Assembly: GCF_004193775.1 (NCBI RefSeq)
Contig: NC_041006.1
Coordinates: 27,724,566 to 27,788,565 of the forward strand
Direction of reading: 5' to 3'
DNA length: 64,000 nt
From: Glycine soja
Lineage: Eukaryota > Streptophyta > Magnoliopsida > Fabales > Fabaceae
The notes beneath the pieces are model-generated. The model did no database searches. It saw only the letters and a program-made list of their open reading frames with translations, and had not been told where the DNA came from. Made by a program: the position numbers and the translations under genes. Below are positions 21,419 through 32,864 of this stretch, piece by piece. Each line of letters starts with the position of its first letter. The first letter of the stretch is position 1.

Positions 21419-22420
21419 TGTTAGTGCTTAGCTTTACTTAGTTTTAAAAGATTGGCTAAAATTTTGTTAAAACATAAAGCACTTAGACAATGAAGGAAAG
21501 CTGGAGTTGCTGCACATGATGTCTAACATTATGTCAAGGAATCAGATTGGGGTGCACAATGCACAAGGCAAGATAAAATGTCAAATGAAGAATTGAAGCT
21601 GCAGGATCCACGATGTCGGATACAATGTCCAGGACATCCTGCCCGAAAATACTGGACACATAAATCTGTTATATCTTTAACAGATTAATGTGCAGTCAGC
21701 AACAGATTAGGAGCTCTATCTTTAGGAACGAATTAAAAGATAATTAAAGATTGAATTACAAACTTGAATAGTTTCGTTCAGGGATTAGAGATTGAAGATA
21801 AAAACTAAAAGATAAAACTTTATCTTTTAGATCTTTAAGTGCAGATTTTTCAGGAGAATGATAGAGCTTATCCAGCGGAAGTTGTTGCAGCCCAGATACG
21901 TACACTGCTATATAAACATGAAGGCTGCACGGGTTTTTTATCAAGTCAGAGATTGAAGAGTTATTTTGTGAGTTTTGTGACTTGAGTGTTTTGTGAGCCA
22001 CCTTGATGTTACCCTAACATCAAGTGTTGGACCTGAGTGTGTAGAGTTGATCTCTATTGTTCAGAGAGCAATCTCTGGTGTGTCTTTGATTTGTTTGTAA
22101 ACACGGGTGAGTGATTGAGAGGGAGTGAGAGGGGTTCTCATATCTAAGAGTGGCTCTTAGGTAGAAGTTGCATGGGTAGTGGTTAGGTGAGAAGGTTGTA
22201 TACAGTGGCTGTTAGATCTTCGAACTAATACTATTTTAGTGGATTTCCTCCCTGGCTTGGTAGCCCCCAGATGTAGGTGACGTTGCACCGAACTGGGTTA
22301 ACAATTCTCTTGTGTTATTTACTTGTTTAATCTGTTCATACTGTCATATACAATCTGCATGTTCTGAAGCGCGATGTCGTGACATCCTGTACGACATCTG
22401 TCCTCAGTATCAGAATTTCA
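21419..22420 (+). repeat. Element A 5' LTR
   Basis: TGTTAGTGCTTAGC ... CAGAATTTCA, 1002 bp. A TATA box (TATATAAA, 21909-21916) suggests that transcription starts about 30 nt downstream. The LTR contains three of the GATGTC/GACATC dyads found throughout this element (21516-21540, 21611-21642, 22372-22403). Confidence 0.97.
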
Positions 22421-22422
22421 AT

Positions 22423-22434
22423 TGGTATCAGAGC
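22423..22434 (+). promoter_or_regulatory. Element A primer-binding site (initiator tRNA-Met)
   Basis: TGGTATCAGAGC, two bases after the LTR end, complementary to the 3' end of plant initiator tRNA-Met. Confidence 0.95.
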
Positions 22435-22478
22435 AGGCACTCTAAATCACTGAGTGAGATCTAGGGAGATAAATTCTG

Positions 22479-25400
22479 ATGAACATGGAGAAAGAAGGAG
22501 GACCAGTGAACAGACCACCAATTCTGGATGGAACCAACTATGAATACTGGAAAGCAAGGATGGTGGCCTTCCTCAAATCACTGGATAGCAGAACCTGGAA
22601 AGCTGTCATCAAAGGCTGGGAACATCCCAAGATGCTGGACACAGAAGGAAAGCCCACTGATGAATTGAAGCCAGAAGAAGACTGGACAAAAGAAGAAGAC
22701 GAATTGGCACTTGGAAACTCCAAAGCCTTGAATGCCCTATTCAATGGAGTTGACAAGAATATCTTCAGATTGATCAACACATGCACAGTTGCCAAGGATG
22801 CATGGGAGATTCTGAAAACCACTCATGAAGGAACCTCCAAAGTGAAGATGTCCAGATTGCAACTATTGGCTACAAAATTCGAAAATCTGAAGATGAAGGA
22901 GGAAGAATGCATTCATGACTTCCACATGAACATTCTTGAAATTGCCAATGCTTGCACTGCCTTGGGAGAAAGGATGACAGATGAAAAGCTGGTGAGAAAG
23001 ATCCTCAGATCTTTGCCTAAGAGATTTGACATGAAAGTCACTGCAATAGAGGAGGCCCAAGACATTTGCAACATGAGAGTAGATGAACTCATTGGTTCCC
23101 TTCAAACCTTTGAGCTAGGACTCTCGGATAGGACTGAAAAGAAGAGCAAGAACCTGGCGTTCGTGTCCAATGATGAAGGAGAAGAAGATGAGTATGACCT
23201 GGATACTGATGAAGGTCTGACTAACGCAGTTGTGCTCCTTGGAAAACAGTTCAACAAAGTGCTGAAAAGAATGGACAGGAGGCAGAAACCACATGTCCGG
23301 AACATCCCTTTCGACATCAGGAAAGGTAGTGAATACCAGAAGAAGTCAGATGAAAAGCCCAGTCACAGCAAAGGAATTCAATGCCATGGGTGTGAAGGCT
23401 ATGGACACATCAAAGCTGAATGTCCCACCCATCTCAAGAAGCAGAGGAAAGGACTTTCTGTATGTTGGTCAGATGATACAGAGAGTGAACAAGAAAGTGA
23501 TTCTGATAGAGATGTGAATGCACTCACTGGGAGATTTGAATCTGATGAAGATTCAAGTGATATTGATATTGAAATCACTTTTGATGAGCTTGCTATATCC
23601 TATAGAGAACTATGCATCAAAAGTGAGAAGATTCTTCAGCAAGAAGCTCAACTGAAGAAGATCATTGCAAATCTGGAGGCTGAGAAGGAGGCACATGAAG
23701 AGGAGATCTCTGAGCTTAAAGGAGAAATTGGTTTTCTGAACTCTAAACTGGAAAACATGACAAAATCAATAAAGATGCTGAATAAAGGCTCAGATATGCT
23801 TGATGAGATGCTACAGCTTGGGAAGAATGTTGGAAACCAGAGAGGACTTGGATTTAATCATAAATCTGCTGGCAGAACAACCATGACAGAATTTGTTCCT
23901 GCCAAAAACAGCACTGGAGCCACGATGTCACAACATCGGTCTCGACATCATGGAACGCAGCAGAAAAAGAGCAAAAGAAAGAAGTGGAGGTGTCACTACT
24001 GTGGCAAGTATGGTCACATAAAGCCTTTTTGCTATCATCTACATGGCCATCCACATCATGGAACTCAAAGTAGCAGCAGCGGAAGGAAGATGATGTGGGT
24101 TCCAAAACACAAGATTGTTAGTCTTGTTGTTCATACTTCACTTAGAGCATCAGCTAAGGAAGATTGGTACCTAGATAGCGGCTGTTCCAGACACATGACA
24201 GGAGTTAAAGAATTCCTGGTGAACATTGAACCTTGCTCCACTAGCTATGTGACATTTGGAGATGGCTCTAAAGGAAAGATCACTGGAATGGGAAAGCTAG
24301 TCCATGATGGACTTCCTAGTCTGAACAAAGTACTGCTGGTGAAGGGACTGACTGCAAACTTGATCAGCATCAGTCAGTTGTGTGATGAAGGATTCAATGT
24401 AAACTTCACAAAGTCAGAATGCTTGGTGACAAATGAGAAGAGTGAAGTTCTAATGAAGGGCAGCAGATCAAAGGACAACTGTTACCTATGGACACCTCAA
24501 GAAACCAGTTACTCCTCCACATGTCTATCCTCCAAAGAAGATGAAGTCAAAATATGGCATCAAAGATTTGGACATCTGCACTTAAGAGGCATGAAGAAAA
24601 TCATTGACAAAGGTGCTGTTAGAGGCATTCCCAATCTGAAAATAGAAGAAGGCAGAATCTGTGGTGAATGTCAGATTGGAAAGCAAGTCAAGATGTCCCA
24701 CCAGAAGCTTCAACATCAGACCACTTCCAGGGTGCTGGAACTACTTCACATGGACTTGATGGGGCCTATGCAAGTTGAAAGCCTTGGAGGAAAGAGGTAT
24801 GCCTATGTTGTTGTGGATGATTTCTCCAGATTTACCTGGGTCAACTTTATCAGAGAGAAATCAGACACCTTTGAAGTATTCAAAGAGTTGAGTCTAAGAC
24901 TTCAAAGAGAAAAAGACTGTGTCATCAAGAGAATTAGGAGTGACCATGGCAGAGAGTTTGAAAAAACCAAGTTTACTGAATTCTGCACATCTGAAGGCAT
25001 CACTCATGAGTTCTCTGCAGCCATCACACCACAACAAAATGGCATAGTTGAAAGGAAAAACAGGACTTTGCAAGAAGCTGCTAGGGTCATGCTTCATGCC
25101 AAAGAACTTCCCTATAATCTCTGGGCTGAAGCCATGAACACAGCATGCTATATCCACAACAGAGTCACACTTAGAAGAGGGACTCCAACCACACTGTATG
25201 AAATCTGGAAAGGGAGGAAGCCAACTGTCAAGCACTTCCACATCTTTGGAAGTCCATGTTACATTTTGGCAGATAGAGAGCAAAGGAGAAAGATGGATCC
25301 CAAGAGTGATGCAGGAATATTCTTGGGATACTCTACAAACAGCAGAGCATATAGAGTATTCAATTCCAGAACCAGAACTGTGATGGAATCCATCAATGTG

Positions 25401-27221
25401 GTTGTTGATGATCTAACTCCAGCAAGAAAGAAGGATGTCGAAGACGATGTCAAAACATCGGGAGACAATGTAGCAGATACAGCTAAAAGTGCAGAAAATG
25501 CAGAAAATGCAGAAAACTCTGATTCTGCTACAGATGAACCAAACATCAATCAACCTGACAAGAGTCCCTCCATTAGAATCCAGAAGATGCACCCCAAGGA
25601 GCTGATTATAGGAGATCCAAACAGAGGAGTCACTACAAGATCAAGGGAGATTGAGATTGTCTCCAATTCATGCTTTGTCTCCAAAACTGAGCCAAAGAAT
25701 GTGAAAGAGGCACTGACTGATGAGTTCTGGATCAATGCTATGCAAGAAGAATTGGAGCAATTCAAAAGGAATGAAGTTTGGGAGCTAGTTCCTAGACCCG
25801 AGGGAACTAATGTGATTGGCACCAAGTGGATCTTCAAGAACAAAACCAATGAAGAAGGTGTTATAACCAGAAACAAGGCCAGACTTGTTACTCAAGGCTA
25901 CACTCAGATTGAAGGTGTAGACTTTGATGAAACTTTCGCCCCTGTTGCTAGACTTGAGTCCATCAGATTGTTACTTGGTGTAGCTTGCATCCTCAAATTC
26001 AAGCTGTACCAGATGGATGTGAAGAGCGCGTTTCTGAATGGATACCTGAATGAAGAAGTCTATGTGGAGCAGCCAAAGGGATTTGTAGATCCAACTCATC
26101 CAGATCATGTATACAGGCTCAAGAAGGCTCTCTATGGATTGAAGCAAGCTCCAAGAGCTTGGTATGAAAGGCTAACAGAGTTCCTTACTCAGCAAGGGTA
26201 TAGGAAGGGAGGAATTGACAAGACTCTCTTTGTCAAACAAGATGCTGAAAACTTGATGATAGCACAGATATATGTTGATGACATTGTGTTTGGAGGGATG
26301 TCGAATGAGATGCTTCGACATTTTGTCCAACAGATGCAATCTGAATTTGAGATGAGTCTTGTTGGAGAGCTGACTTATTTTCTGGGACTCCAAGTGAAGC
26401 AGATGGAAGACTCCATATTCCTCTCACAAAGCAAGTATGCAAAGAACATTGTCAAGAAGTTTGGGATGGAAAATGCCAGCCATAAAAGAACACCTGCACC
26501 TACTCACTTGAAGCTGTCAAAGGATGAAGCTGGCACCAGTGTTGATCAAAGTCTGTACAGAAGCATGATTGGGAGCTTACTATATTTAACAGCAAGCAGA
26601 CCTGACATCACCTTTGCAGTAGGTGTTTGTGCAAGATATCAAGCCAATCCCAAGATAAGTCACTTGAATCAAGTAAAGAGAATTCTGAAATATGTAAATG
26701 GCACCAGTGACTATGGAATTATGTACTGTCATTGTTCAGATTCAATGCTGGTTGGATATTGTGATGCTGATTGGGCTGGAAGTGCAGATGACAGAAAAAG
26801 CACTTCTGGTGGATGTTTCTATTTGGGAAACAATCTTATTTCATGGTTCAGCAAGAAGCAGAACTGTGTGTCCCTATCTACTGCAGAAGCAGAGTATATT
26901 GCAGCAGGAAGCAGCTGTTCACAACTAGTTTGGATGAAGCAGATGCTGAAGGAGTACAATGTCGAACAAGATGTCATGACATTGTACTGTGACAACATGA
27001 GTGCTATTAATATTTCTAAAAATCCTGTTCAACACAGCAGAACCAAGCACATTGACATTAGACATCACTATATTAGAGATCTTGTTGATGATAAAGTTAT
27101 CACACTGGAGCATGTTGCCACTGAGGAACAAGTAGCAGATATTTTCACAAAGGCATTGGATGCAAATCAGTTTGAAAAACTGAGGGGCAAGCTGGGCATT
27201 TGTCTGCTAGAGGAGTTATAG
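22479..27221 (+). CDS. gag-pol: Element A gag-pol polyprotein, intact
   Basis: 1580 codons from ATG 22479 to TAG 27219-27221. The Copia gag N-terminal domain takes about residues 10-230. Zinc knuckles start at about residue 302 ([14 protein letters not shown]) and 505 ([14 protein letters not shown]), with a coiled-coil-prone glutamate/lysine stretch between them. Protease: DSG with Asp566. GAG-pre-integrase: WHQRFGH near 693. Integrase catalytic triad: Asp759, Asp822 and Glu858, the last two 35 residues apart. RT: YVDD at 1265-1268. RNase H: CDADW near 1428 and STAEAEY near 1467. No stop or frameshift is visible. All activities for Copia replication (particle assembly, processing, cDNA synthesis, integration) appear present. 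The ATG lies 44 nt after the PBS, and another in-frame ATG follows two codons later. Confidence 0.97.
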   Translation: MNMEKEGGPVNRPPILDGTNYEYWKARMVAFLKSLDSRTWKAVIKGWEHPKMLDTEGKPTDELKPEEDWTKEEDELALGNSKALNALFNGVDKNIFRLINTCTVAKDAWEILKTTHEGTSKVKMSRLQLLATKFENLKMKEEECIHDFHMNILEIANACTALGERMTDEKLVRKILRSLPKRFDMKVTAIEEAQDICNMRVDELIGSLQTFELGLSDRTEKKSKNLAFVSNDEGEEDEYDLDTDEGLTNAVVLLGKQFNKVLKRMDRRQKPHVRNIPFDIRKGSEYQKKSDEKPSHSKGIQCHGCEGYGHIKAECPTHLKKQRKGLSVCWSDDTESEQESDSDRDVNALTGRFESDEDSSDIDIEITFDELAISYRELCIKSEKILQQEAQLKKIIANLEAEKEAHEEEISELKGEIGFLNSKLENMTKSIKMLNKGSDMLDEMLQLGKNVGNQRGLGFNHKSAGRTTMTEFVPAKNSTGATMSQHRSRHHGTQQKKSKRKKWRCHYCGKYGHIKPFCYHLHGHPHHGTQSSSSGRKMMWVPKHKIVSLVVHTSLRASAKEDWYLDSGCSRHMTGVKEFLVNIEPCSTSYVTFGDGSKGKITGMGKLVHDGLPSLNKVLLVKGLTANLISISQLCDEGFNVNFTKSECLVTNEKSEVLMKGSRSKDNCYLWTPQETSYSSTCLSSKEDEVKIWHQRFGHLHLRGMKKIIDKGAVRGIPNLKIEEGRICGECQIGKQVKMSHQKLQHQTTSRVLELLHMDLMGPMQVESLGGKRYAYVVVDDFSRFTWVNFIREKSDTFEVFKELSLRLQREKDCVIKRIRSDHGREFEKTKFTEFCTSEGITHEFSAAITPQQNGIVERKNRTLQEAARVMLHAKELPYNLWAEAMNTACYIHNRVTLRRGTPTTLYEIWKGRKPTVKHFHIFGSPCYILADREQRRKMDPKSDAGIFLGYSTNSRAYRVFNSRTRTVMESINVVVDDLTPARKKDVEDDVKTSGDNVADTAKSAENAENAENSDSATDEPNINQPDKSPSIRIQKMHPKELIIGDPNRGVTTRSREIEIVSNSCFVSKTEPKNVKEALTDEFWINAMQEELEQFKRNEVWELVPRPEGTNVIGTKWIFKNKTNEEGVITRNKARLVTQGYTQIEGVDFDETFAPVARLESIRLLLGVACILKFKLYQMDVKSAFLNGYLNEEVYVEQPKGFVDPTHPDHVYRLKKALYGLKQAPRAWYERLTEFLTQQGYRKGGIDKTLFVKQDAENLMIAQIYVDDIVFGGMSNEMLRHFVQQMQSEFEMSLVGELTYFLGLQVKQMEDSIFLSQSKYAKNIVKKFGMENASHKRTPAPTHLKLSKDEAGTSVDQSLYRSMIGSLLYLTASRPDITFAVGVCARYQANPKISHLNQVKRILKYVNGTSDYGIMYCHCSDSMLVGYCDADWAGSADDRKSTSGGCFYLGNNLISWFSKKQNCVSLSTAEAEYIAAGSSCSQLVWMKQMLKEYNVEQDVMTLYCDNMSAINISKNPVQHSRTKHIDIRHHYIRDLVDDKVITLEHVATEEQVADIFTKALDANQFEKLRGKLGICLLEEL

Positions 27222-27227
27222 CAGTTA
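27219..27227 (+). promoter_or_regulatory. Leaky stop codon context TAG CAG TTA
   Basis: The gag-pol stop is followed by CAGTTA, which fits the CARYYA rule of tobamovirus-type UAG readthrough. The next ORF is in the same frame, without a stop and without an early ATG (first in-frame ATG at 27429). Stop-codon suppression for the envelope-like protein has been reported for SIRE1; that this copy does so is inference from the matching context. Confidence 0.85.
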
Positions 27228-29189
27228 CTTCTATCTGAACGTGCTCAAACTTCTCACTTAACATTAATAGCACGTTCACTACTGGGCCAAAACAAATTCA
27301 ACCTCCGTTTCACACGTTCTCCTACATTCCTCATTCAAACTTACATTTTCGTGGCAATCTCGTTTTCATCAGCATTCCCCAACACTTCTCAGATATTCAC
27401 GAAACCACTCCCAAAGCTCTGCTTCTCCATGGCTACCTCACCAAAAGAAACCTCATCCCCTGTTTCACCCTCTGTACCATCATCTCCATCATCCTCCAAA
27501 ACTCCATCAAACCAGGAACAACCTGCACTCAATATCCAATCCATACAAATGATTCCTGGTCCAGGCCCTGTTCCTGAGAAACTGGTCCCTAAAAGACAAC
27601 AGGGAGTGAAGATTTCTGAAAACCCTAGCTTTGCAACAAGCCCTAGGGAAGAAGACACTGAGATGGATAAGAAGATCCGCAGTTTTGTGAATAGCATTTT
27701 GAAAAATGCTTCTGTCCCTGATGCTGATAAAGATGTCCCAACATCTTCCACCCCAAATGCTGAAGTCCTCTCTTCATCCAGTAAAGAGAAATCAACAGAG
27801 GAAGAGGATCAAGCCACAGAGGAGACCCCTGCACCAAGGGCACCAGAACCTGCTCCAGGTGACTTCATTGACCTAGAAGAAGTAGAATCTGATGAGGAAC
27901 CCATTGCCAAAAAGTTGGCACCTGGCATTGCAGAAAGATTACAAAGCAGAAAGGGAAAAACCCCCATTACTAGGTCTGGACGAATCAAAACTACTGCACA
28001 GAAGAAGAGCACACCAATCACTCCTACCACATCCAGATGGAGCAAAGTTGCAATCCCTTCCAAGAAGAGGAAAGAAATTTCCTCATCTGATTCTGATGAT
28101 GATGTCGAACTAGATGTTCCCGACATCAAGAGAGCCAAGAAATCAGGGAAAAAGGTGCCTGGAAATGTCCCTGATGCCCCATTGGACAACATTTCATTCC
28201 ACTCCATTGGCAATGTTGAAAGGTGGAAATTTGTATATCAACGCAGACTTGCTTTAGAAAGAGAACTGGGAAGAGATGCCTTGGATTGCAAGGAGATCAT
28301 GGACCTCATCAAGGCTGCTGGACTGCTGAAAACTGTCACCAAGTTGGGAGATTGTTATGAAAGTCTAGTCAGGGAATTCATTGTCAACATTCCCTCTGAC
28401 ATAACAAACAGAAAGAGTGATGAGTATCAGAAAGTGTTTGTCAGAGGAAAATGTATTAGATTCTCCCCTGCTGTAATCAACAAGTACCTGGGCAGACCAA
28501 CTGAAGGAGTGGTGGATATTGCTGTTTCTGAGCATCAAATTGCCAAGGAAATCACTGCCAAGCAAGTCCAGCATTGGCCAAAGAAAGGGAAGCTGTCTGC
28601 AGGGAAGCTAAGTGTGAAGTATGCAATCCTACATAGGATTGGCACTGCCAACTGGGTACCCACCAATCATACTTCCATTGTTGCCACAGGTTTGGGTAAA
28701 TTTCTGTATGCTGTTGGAACCAAGTCCAAATTTAATTTTGGAAACTATATTTTTGATCAAACTATTAAGCATTCAGAATCTTTTGCTGTCAAATTACCCA
28801 TTGCCTTCCCAACTGTATTGTGTGGCATTATGTTGAGTCAACATCCCAATATTTTAAACAACATTGACTCTGTGAAGAAGAGAGAATCTCCTCTATCCCT
28901 GCATTACAAACTATTTGAGGGGACACATGTCCCAGACATTGTCTCGACATTAGGGAAAGCTGCTGCTTCAGGTGCTGTGTCCAAGGATGATTTGATTGCT
29001 GAACTCAAGGACACATGCAAGGTGCTGGAGGCAACCATCAAAGCCAACACAGAGAAGAAAATGGAGCTGGAACGCCTGGTCAAAAGACTCTCAGACAATG
29101 GCGTTGATGATGGAGAAGCAGCTGAGGAAGAAGAAGATGCAGCAGAGGATACAGAATCAGATGATGATGATTCTGATGCCACCCCATGA
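27222..29189 (+). CDS. Element A envelope-like ORF, read-through extension
   Basis: The frame continues from the gag-pol stop for 655 codons to TGA 29187-29189; 27351 (GTG) is not a true start and the first ATG is 27429. The N-terminal ~250 residues are rich in serine, proline and acidic residues, with basic patches (KKRKE, KRAKKSGKK) that could be nuclear signals. The middle (about 28210-28900) resembles the putative plant transposon protein domain, with VFVRGKCIRFSPAVINKYLG. The C-terminal part has a coiled-coil-prone stretch and an acidic tail. I see no clear signal peptide. The name envelope-like is by position and custom; the function is unknown. Confidence 0.9.
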   Translation, partial: QLLLSERAQTSHLTLIARSLLGQNKFNLRFTRSPTFLIQTYIFVAISFSSAFPNTSQIFTKPLPKLCFSMATSPKETSSPVSPSVPSSPSSSKTPSNQEQPALNIQSIQMIPGPGPVPEKLVPKRQQGVKISENPSFATSPREEDTEMDKKIRSFVNSILKNASVPDADKDVPTSSTPNAEVLSSSSKEKSTEEEDQATEETPAPRAPEPAPGDFIDLEEVESDEEPIAKKLAPGIAERLQSRKGKTPITRSGRIKTTAQKKSTPITPTTSRWSKVAIPSKKRKEISSSDSDDDVELDVPDIKRAKKSGKKVPGNVPDAPLDNISFHSIGNVERWKFVYQRRLALERELGRDALDCKEIMDLIKAAGLLKTVTKLGDCYESLVREFIVNIPSDITNRKSDEYQKVFVRGKCIRFSPAVINKYLGRPTEGVVDIAVSEHQIAKEITAKQVQHWPKKGKLSAGKLSVKYAILHRIGTANWVPTNHTSIVATGLGKFLYAVGTKSKFNFGNYIFDQTIKHSESFAVKLPIAFPTVLCGIMLSQHPNILNNIDSVKKRESPLSLHYKLFEGTHVPDIVSTLGKAAASGAVSKDDLIAELKDTCKVLEATIKANTEKKMELERLVKRLSDNGVDDGEAAEEEEDAAEDTESDDDDSDATP

Positions 29190-29705
29190 CTAGCTATTGG
29201 GGCATGTCCCTTTGAACAATTGATTGTTATTGGTCTGTAATATTTGCACATTAATTTCATGCCTTCTACTTTTGCCAAATTCTGTCTAAAAAGGGGGAGT
29301 AGTAGGATATTATGCATGATTTATGAAGGATATTATGCATGATTTATGATTTTGAGGGGGAGTAGTATTTATACTGCTGCTGCTGATGATGATTGATGTA
29401 AGCTACTGAAACTAGTAGCTGATAGAAGATGCTGCAGTGAACTGCTGCCTAGCAGAATATTCACTTCACAGCAGTAAGAGCATGGAGACAGGGGGAGCAG
29501 AAAGCTGATGTCACGTGAGATGTCTTGACATCCTGGAAAAGACTTGTAGATTTGCAACTTGCAGAATTTTGCTGTCACCACTACAGATACTGCTGTGCTT
29601 GATTACTCTGATAATGAAAGTTGCTGATCCCACTTGCATGACTGCTCGTACCTGCTCAGGAAGTGTCTAAGTATGTTTTAGACAAAATTTGCCAAAGGGG
29701 GAGAT
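29190..29705 (+). promoter_or_regulatory. Element A 3' non-coding part with four polypurine tracts
   Basis: PPT-like runs lie at 29288-29299 (AAAAAGGGGGAG), 29354-29362, 29491-29496 and directly before the LTR at 29693-29703 (CCAAAGGGGGA). A 24-bp direct duplication containing ATTATGCATGATTTATGA lies at about 29306-29352. Multiple PPTs are a described Sirevirus trait. Confidence 0.87.
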
Positions 29706-30707
29706 TGTTAGTGCTTAGCTTTACTTAGTTTTAAAAGATTGGCTAAAATTTTGTTAAAACATAAAGCACTTAGACAATGAAGGAAAGCTGGAGTTGCTGC
29801 ACATGATGTCTAACATTATGTCAAGGAATCAGATTGGGGTGCACAATGCACAAGGCAAGATAAAATGTCAAATGAAGAATTGAAGCTGCAGGATCCACGA
29901 TGTCGGATACAATGTCCAGGACATCCTGCCCGAAAATACTGGACACATAAATCTGTTATATCTTTAACAGATTAATGTGCAGTCAGCAACAGATTAGGAG
30001 CTCTATCTTTAGGAACGAATTAAAAGATAATTAAAGATTGAATTACAAACTTGAATAGTTTCGTTCAGGGATTAGAGATTGAAGATAAAAACTAAAAGAT
30101 AAAACTTTATCTTTTAGATCTTTAAGTGCAGATTTTTCAGGAGAATGATAGAGCTTATCCAGCGGAAGTTGTTGCAGCCCAGATACGTACACTGCTATAT
30201 AAACATGAAGGCTGCACGGGTTTTTTATCAAGTCAGAGATTGAAGAGTTATTTTGTGAGTTTTGTGACTTGAGTGTTTTGTGAGCCACCTTGATGTTACC
30301 CTAACATCAAGTGTTGGACCTGAGTGTGTAGAGTTGATCTCTATTGTTCAGAGAGCAATCTCTGGTGTGTCTTTGATTTGTTTGTAAACACGGGTGAGTG
30401 ATTGAGAGGGAGTGAGAGGGGTTCTCATATCTAAGAGTGGCTCTTAGGTAGAAGTTGCATGGGTAGTGGTTAGGTGAGAAGGTTGTATACAGTGGCTGTT
30501 AGATCTTCGAACTAATACTATTTTAGTGGATTTCCTCCCTGGCTTGGTAGCCCCCAGATGTAGGTGACGTTGCACCGAACTGGGTTAACAATTCTCTTGT
30601 GTTATTTACTTGTTTAATCTGTTCATACTGTCATATACAATCTGCATGTTCTGAAGCGCGATGTCGTGACATCCTGTACGACATCTGTCCTCAGTATCAG
30701 AATTTCA
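29706..30707 (+). repeat. Element A 3' LTR
   Basis: 1002 bp, no difference from 21419-22420 noticed on reading; TATA box at 30196-30203. It is followed by the target duplication gcttt. 81-codon minus-strand ORFs of identical sequence in both LTRs confirm the match over that part but are not genes. Confidence 0.97.
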
Positions 30708-31000
30708 GCTTTGACTAATTCAGAATAGACAGGTAATTTCAGAGACATGAATGGAATAAGATTGGAGTTTTCAAATGCTTGGAAGCATTCAAAATTCTCA
30801 TTTGAGAAGAACTCCATATCTATGAATTTTGGGTCTACAATGGAACGAGAGGAAAAGAGGTTTGTGTACCGTATACGCTGTTCCTCTGATGAGAATAATG
30901 ATCCAGAGGGAATGGAGGGAGGAATTGGTGCTTCTTGTGACCCGGAATGCAGCTGACTCCGACTCGAAGTTCCTTTTCTCTTTTTCGATGGTTCTGCCAT
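30708..31000 (-). CDS. Element B second ORF, N-terminal part
   Basis: ATG at 31000-30998. Begins with a basic, serine-rich stretch (MAEPSKKRKGTSSRSQ), then a segment with MEFFSNENFECFQAFENS that parallels 60284-60330 of element C. The frame is cut by element A at the codon after ELVKA and resumes at 21413. Taken alone, translation would run a few dozen codons into the LTR. The intact ORF shows that B's second gene was still under selection, or too young to have decayed, when A inserted. Confidence 0.85.
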
Positions 31001-31747
31001 TTGAAGAGTTTTTTTGGGATTTCAATCGGTTCAAATGAAAGAGATTGAAAAAAGATGAAGTTTGGGCTTTGTGGGGAGTGATTTGGATAAGAATTGAGTG
31101 AGATATGGCTGGAAGAAAAATTGGGGGCGAGGGTTTTCGAGAGAATGAAAAGTTGCAGGTTTCAGAATTTGAAATTTGAATAAATAGGTGCAGGGACGCA
31201 TCGTAATCGATTACACACAATATGGTAATCGATTACCAGAGAGCAACTTTGCCAGAAATAACTGCTTGTAATCGATTACACTATTATGGTAATCGATTAC
31301 CAGTGGTTATTTTAGCCAGAAAACAAAAATAGAAGGCTTTCTAGGAGAGAAGAAGTTTTGAAAACTATTTTTGAAAATACTATATTTGAAAATACTTTAT
31401 GACTAATTTTCACTCATGTAATTTACATATCACGTCATGCAAAAATATTTAAAACATGAAGATAATCAATTTTATCAAGAACAATTACAACACAAGTATG
31501 AAGAATATTGATTTTACTTAAATAAATGAATGAATATTTCATGCAAATAGAATGAAATCAATCAAGCAAATATACTCATGATTTCAATCAATCAAAAGAC
31601 AAACAAATAAAGAATTTTTAGTCATCATAGTCAATTTGTTTGAATAAAAATTTCAACTTTAAGAGAAATTTTAATAAGATAATGGTTTTGATATTACCTT
31701 TTTCAGAATTGAAGAGTCTAGATCTTCAAAGATGAGGATCATGCTTT
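31001..31747. other. Element B spacer between gag and second ORF
   Basis: No pol remnant is visible. It carries two GTAATCGATTAC pairs (about 31203-31236 and 31266-31298, plus strand) and AT-rich sequence. In element C the corresponding place, after a 3.8-kb pol, also holds such pairs, so the pol was lost from B cleanly near the gag end. Confidence 0.7.
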
Positions 31748-32836
31748 TTATCCTTGAGAGAAGTTCTTGTCACTTTCATAATCTTTAGTTAGAAGATTAA
31801 TCTCCTTTTCTGAACCATCAGATGAATCATTGTCATCCCATGCAATGTATGCTTTCTTAGTTCTTCTTTCGTCAAATCTTTTCTTTTCACTTTTCTCCGA
31901 CCATTCTTCATTTGACGGACAGTTGGCCTTGATGTGACCAATTTGGTTGCATTTGTAACACCTAAGGACTTGAGAATCCTCTTGTGATTTTCTTCCATTA
32001 TTGAAATTCTGACGCCTATCAATTCTTCTTTTCTTGATGTATTTCTGAAATTTCTTAACAAAGAAGGAAAAATCTTCATCATCAGAATCTTCTTCTTCGT
32101 TTTCTTCTTGTATTGAAGATGAGGCTTTAAGGGCTATGCTTCTCTTCTTTTTGTCATTTTCTTCATTCTGATTGAGGCGTTGAAGTTCCATCTCGTGTTC
32201 CTGCAATTTACCAAATAAAGTGGCAAGAGACATGGAAGAGAGATCTTTGCTTTCAGAAATAGCAGTTACCTTGGGCTGCCATTCCCTACTTAAACATCTT
32301 AAGACTTTATTAATTAAATCCTCATTAGGAAAAACTTTTCCTAATGATGCAAGATGATTTACAATATGTGTAAACCTTTTTTGTAAATTCTGAATGTTTT
32401 CATTTGGATTCATCCTAAATAACTCATATTCATGGGTAAGAGTATTTATTCTAGAACTTTTTACATCTGTGGTTCCTTCATGGGTTAACTGGAGAGTATC
32501 CCACATATCCTTGGCATTAGTACAATTTGACACTCTAAAGTACTCATCTATCCCTAGGGCTGAAGTGATGATATTTTTGGCTTTGAGATCGTACTGGATT
32601 TTTCTCCTATCTTCTTCTGTCCACTGATCTCTAGGTTTTTGGGTTGAAGTACTTGTGCTTACATCTACTATAGTGGGTATATGTGGTCCTAATTCTATTG
32701 CTTCCCATATATTTAGATCTATGGCTTCAATGAATATTTGCATGCGGGTTTTCCAATAATGGTAACCCTCACCATTGAAAATGGGTGGTCTGTGAATAGA
32801 ATTTCCTTCAGGAAACAAGGGATTTGAGGAGGCCAT
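31748..32836 (-). CDS. gag: Element B gag, apparently intact
   Basis: 362 codons from ATG 32836. N-terminal Copia gag domain (PPIFNGEGYHYWKTRM, residues about 14-29; WDTLQLTHEGT). Then a lysine/acidic stretch, one intact zinc knuckle CYKCNQIGHIKANC (CX2CX4HX4C) near 31930, and an acidic C-terminus ending soon after a NLLTKDYESD segment. Element C's gag continues past this point into pol, so the stop at 31748 marks the deletion junction. Gag packages RNA and forms particles; with no enzymes of its own the element would depend on a partner. The ORF could also be read from further upstream, but no ATG lies there. Confidence 0.88.
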   Translation of the reverse strand: MASSNPLFPEGNSIHRPPIFNGEGYHYWKTRMQIFIEAIDLNIWEAIELGPHIPTIVDVSTSTSTQKPRDQWTEEDRRKIQYDLKAKNIITSALGIDEYFRVSNCTNAKDMWDTLQLTHEGTTDVKSSRINTLTHEYELFRMNPNENIQNLQKRFTHIVNHLASLGKVFPNEDLINKVLRCLSREWQPKVTAISESKDLSSMSLATLFGKLQEHEMELQRLNQNEENDKKKRSIALKASSSIQEENEEEDSDDEDFSFFVKKFQKYIKKRRIDRRQNFNNGRKSQEDSQVLRCYKCNQIGHIKANCPSNEEWSEKSEKKRFDERRTKKAYIAWDDNDSSDGSEKEINLLTKDYESDKNFSQG

Positions 32837-32850
32837 CCTACAAGAAACCT

Positions 32851-32862
32851 GCTCTGATACCA
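32851..32862 (-). promoter_or_regulatory. Element B primer-binding site (initiator tRNA-Met)
   Basis: GCTCTGATACCA on the plus strand, i.e. TGGTATCAGAGC on the element's strand, two bases from the LTR end at 32865. Confidence 0.95.
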
Positions 32863-32864
32863 CT

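Larger units (their letters stand above)
21419..30707 (+). mobile_element. Element A: intact SIRE1-type Sirevirus (Copia) retrotransposon
   Basis: 9289 bp, flanked by gcttt on both sides (21414-21418, 30708-30712). Two 1002-bp LTRs; I found no difference between them by eye. PBS, a continuous gag-pol ORF of 1580 codons, a leaky-type stop, an in-frame envelope-like domain and four PPT-like tracts are present. Domain order protease-integrase-RT-RNase H is that of Copia. The architecture is that of soybean SIRE1. The lack of LTR divergence and the intact frames point to a recent insertion. It is nested in the second ORF of element B. Confidence 0.97.

Noticed and set aside
27351..27428. GTG at 27351 as start of the envelope-like protein
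   Set aside because: Plant translation rarely starts at GTG; the frame is open back to the gag-pol stop, so readthrough is the better explanation, with ATG 27429 as the first conventional start.
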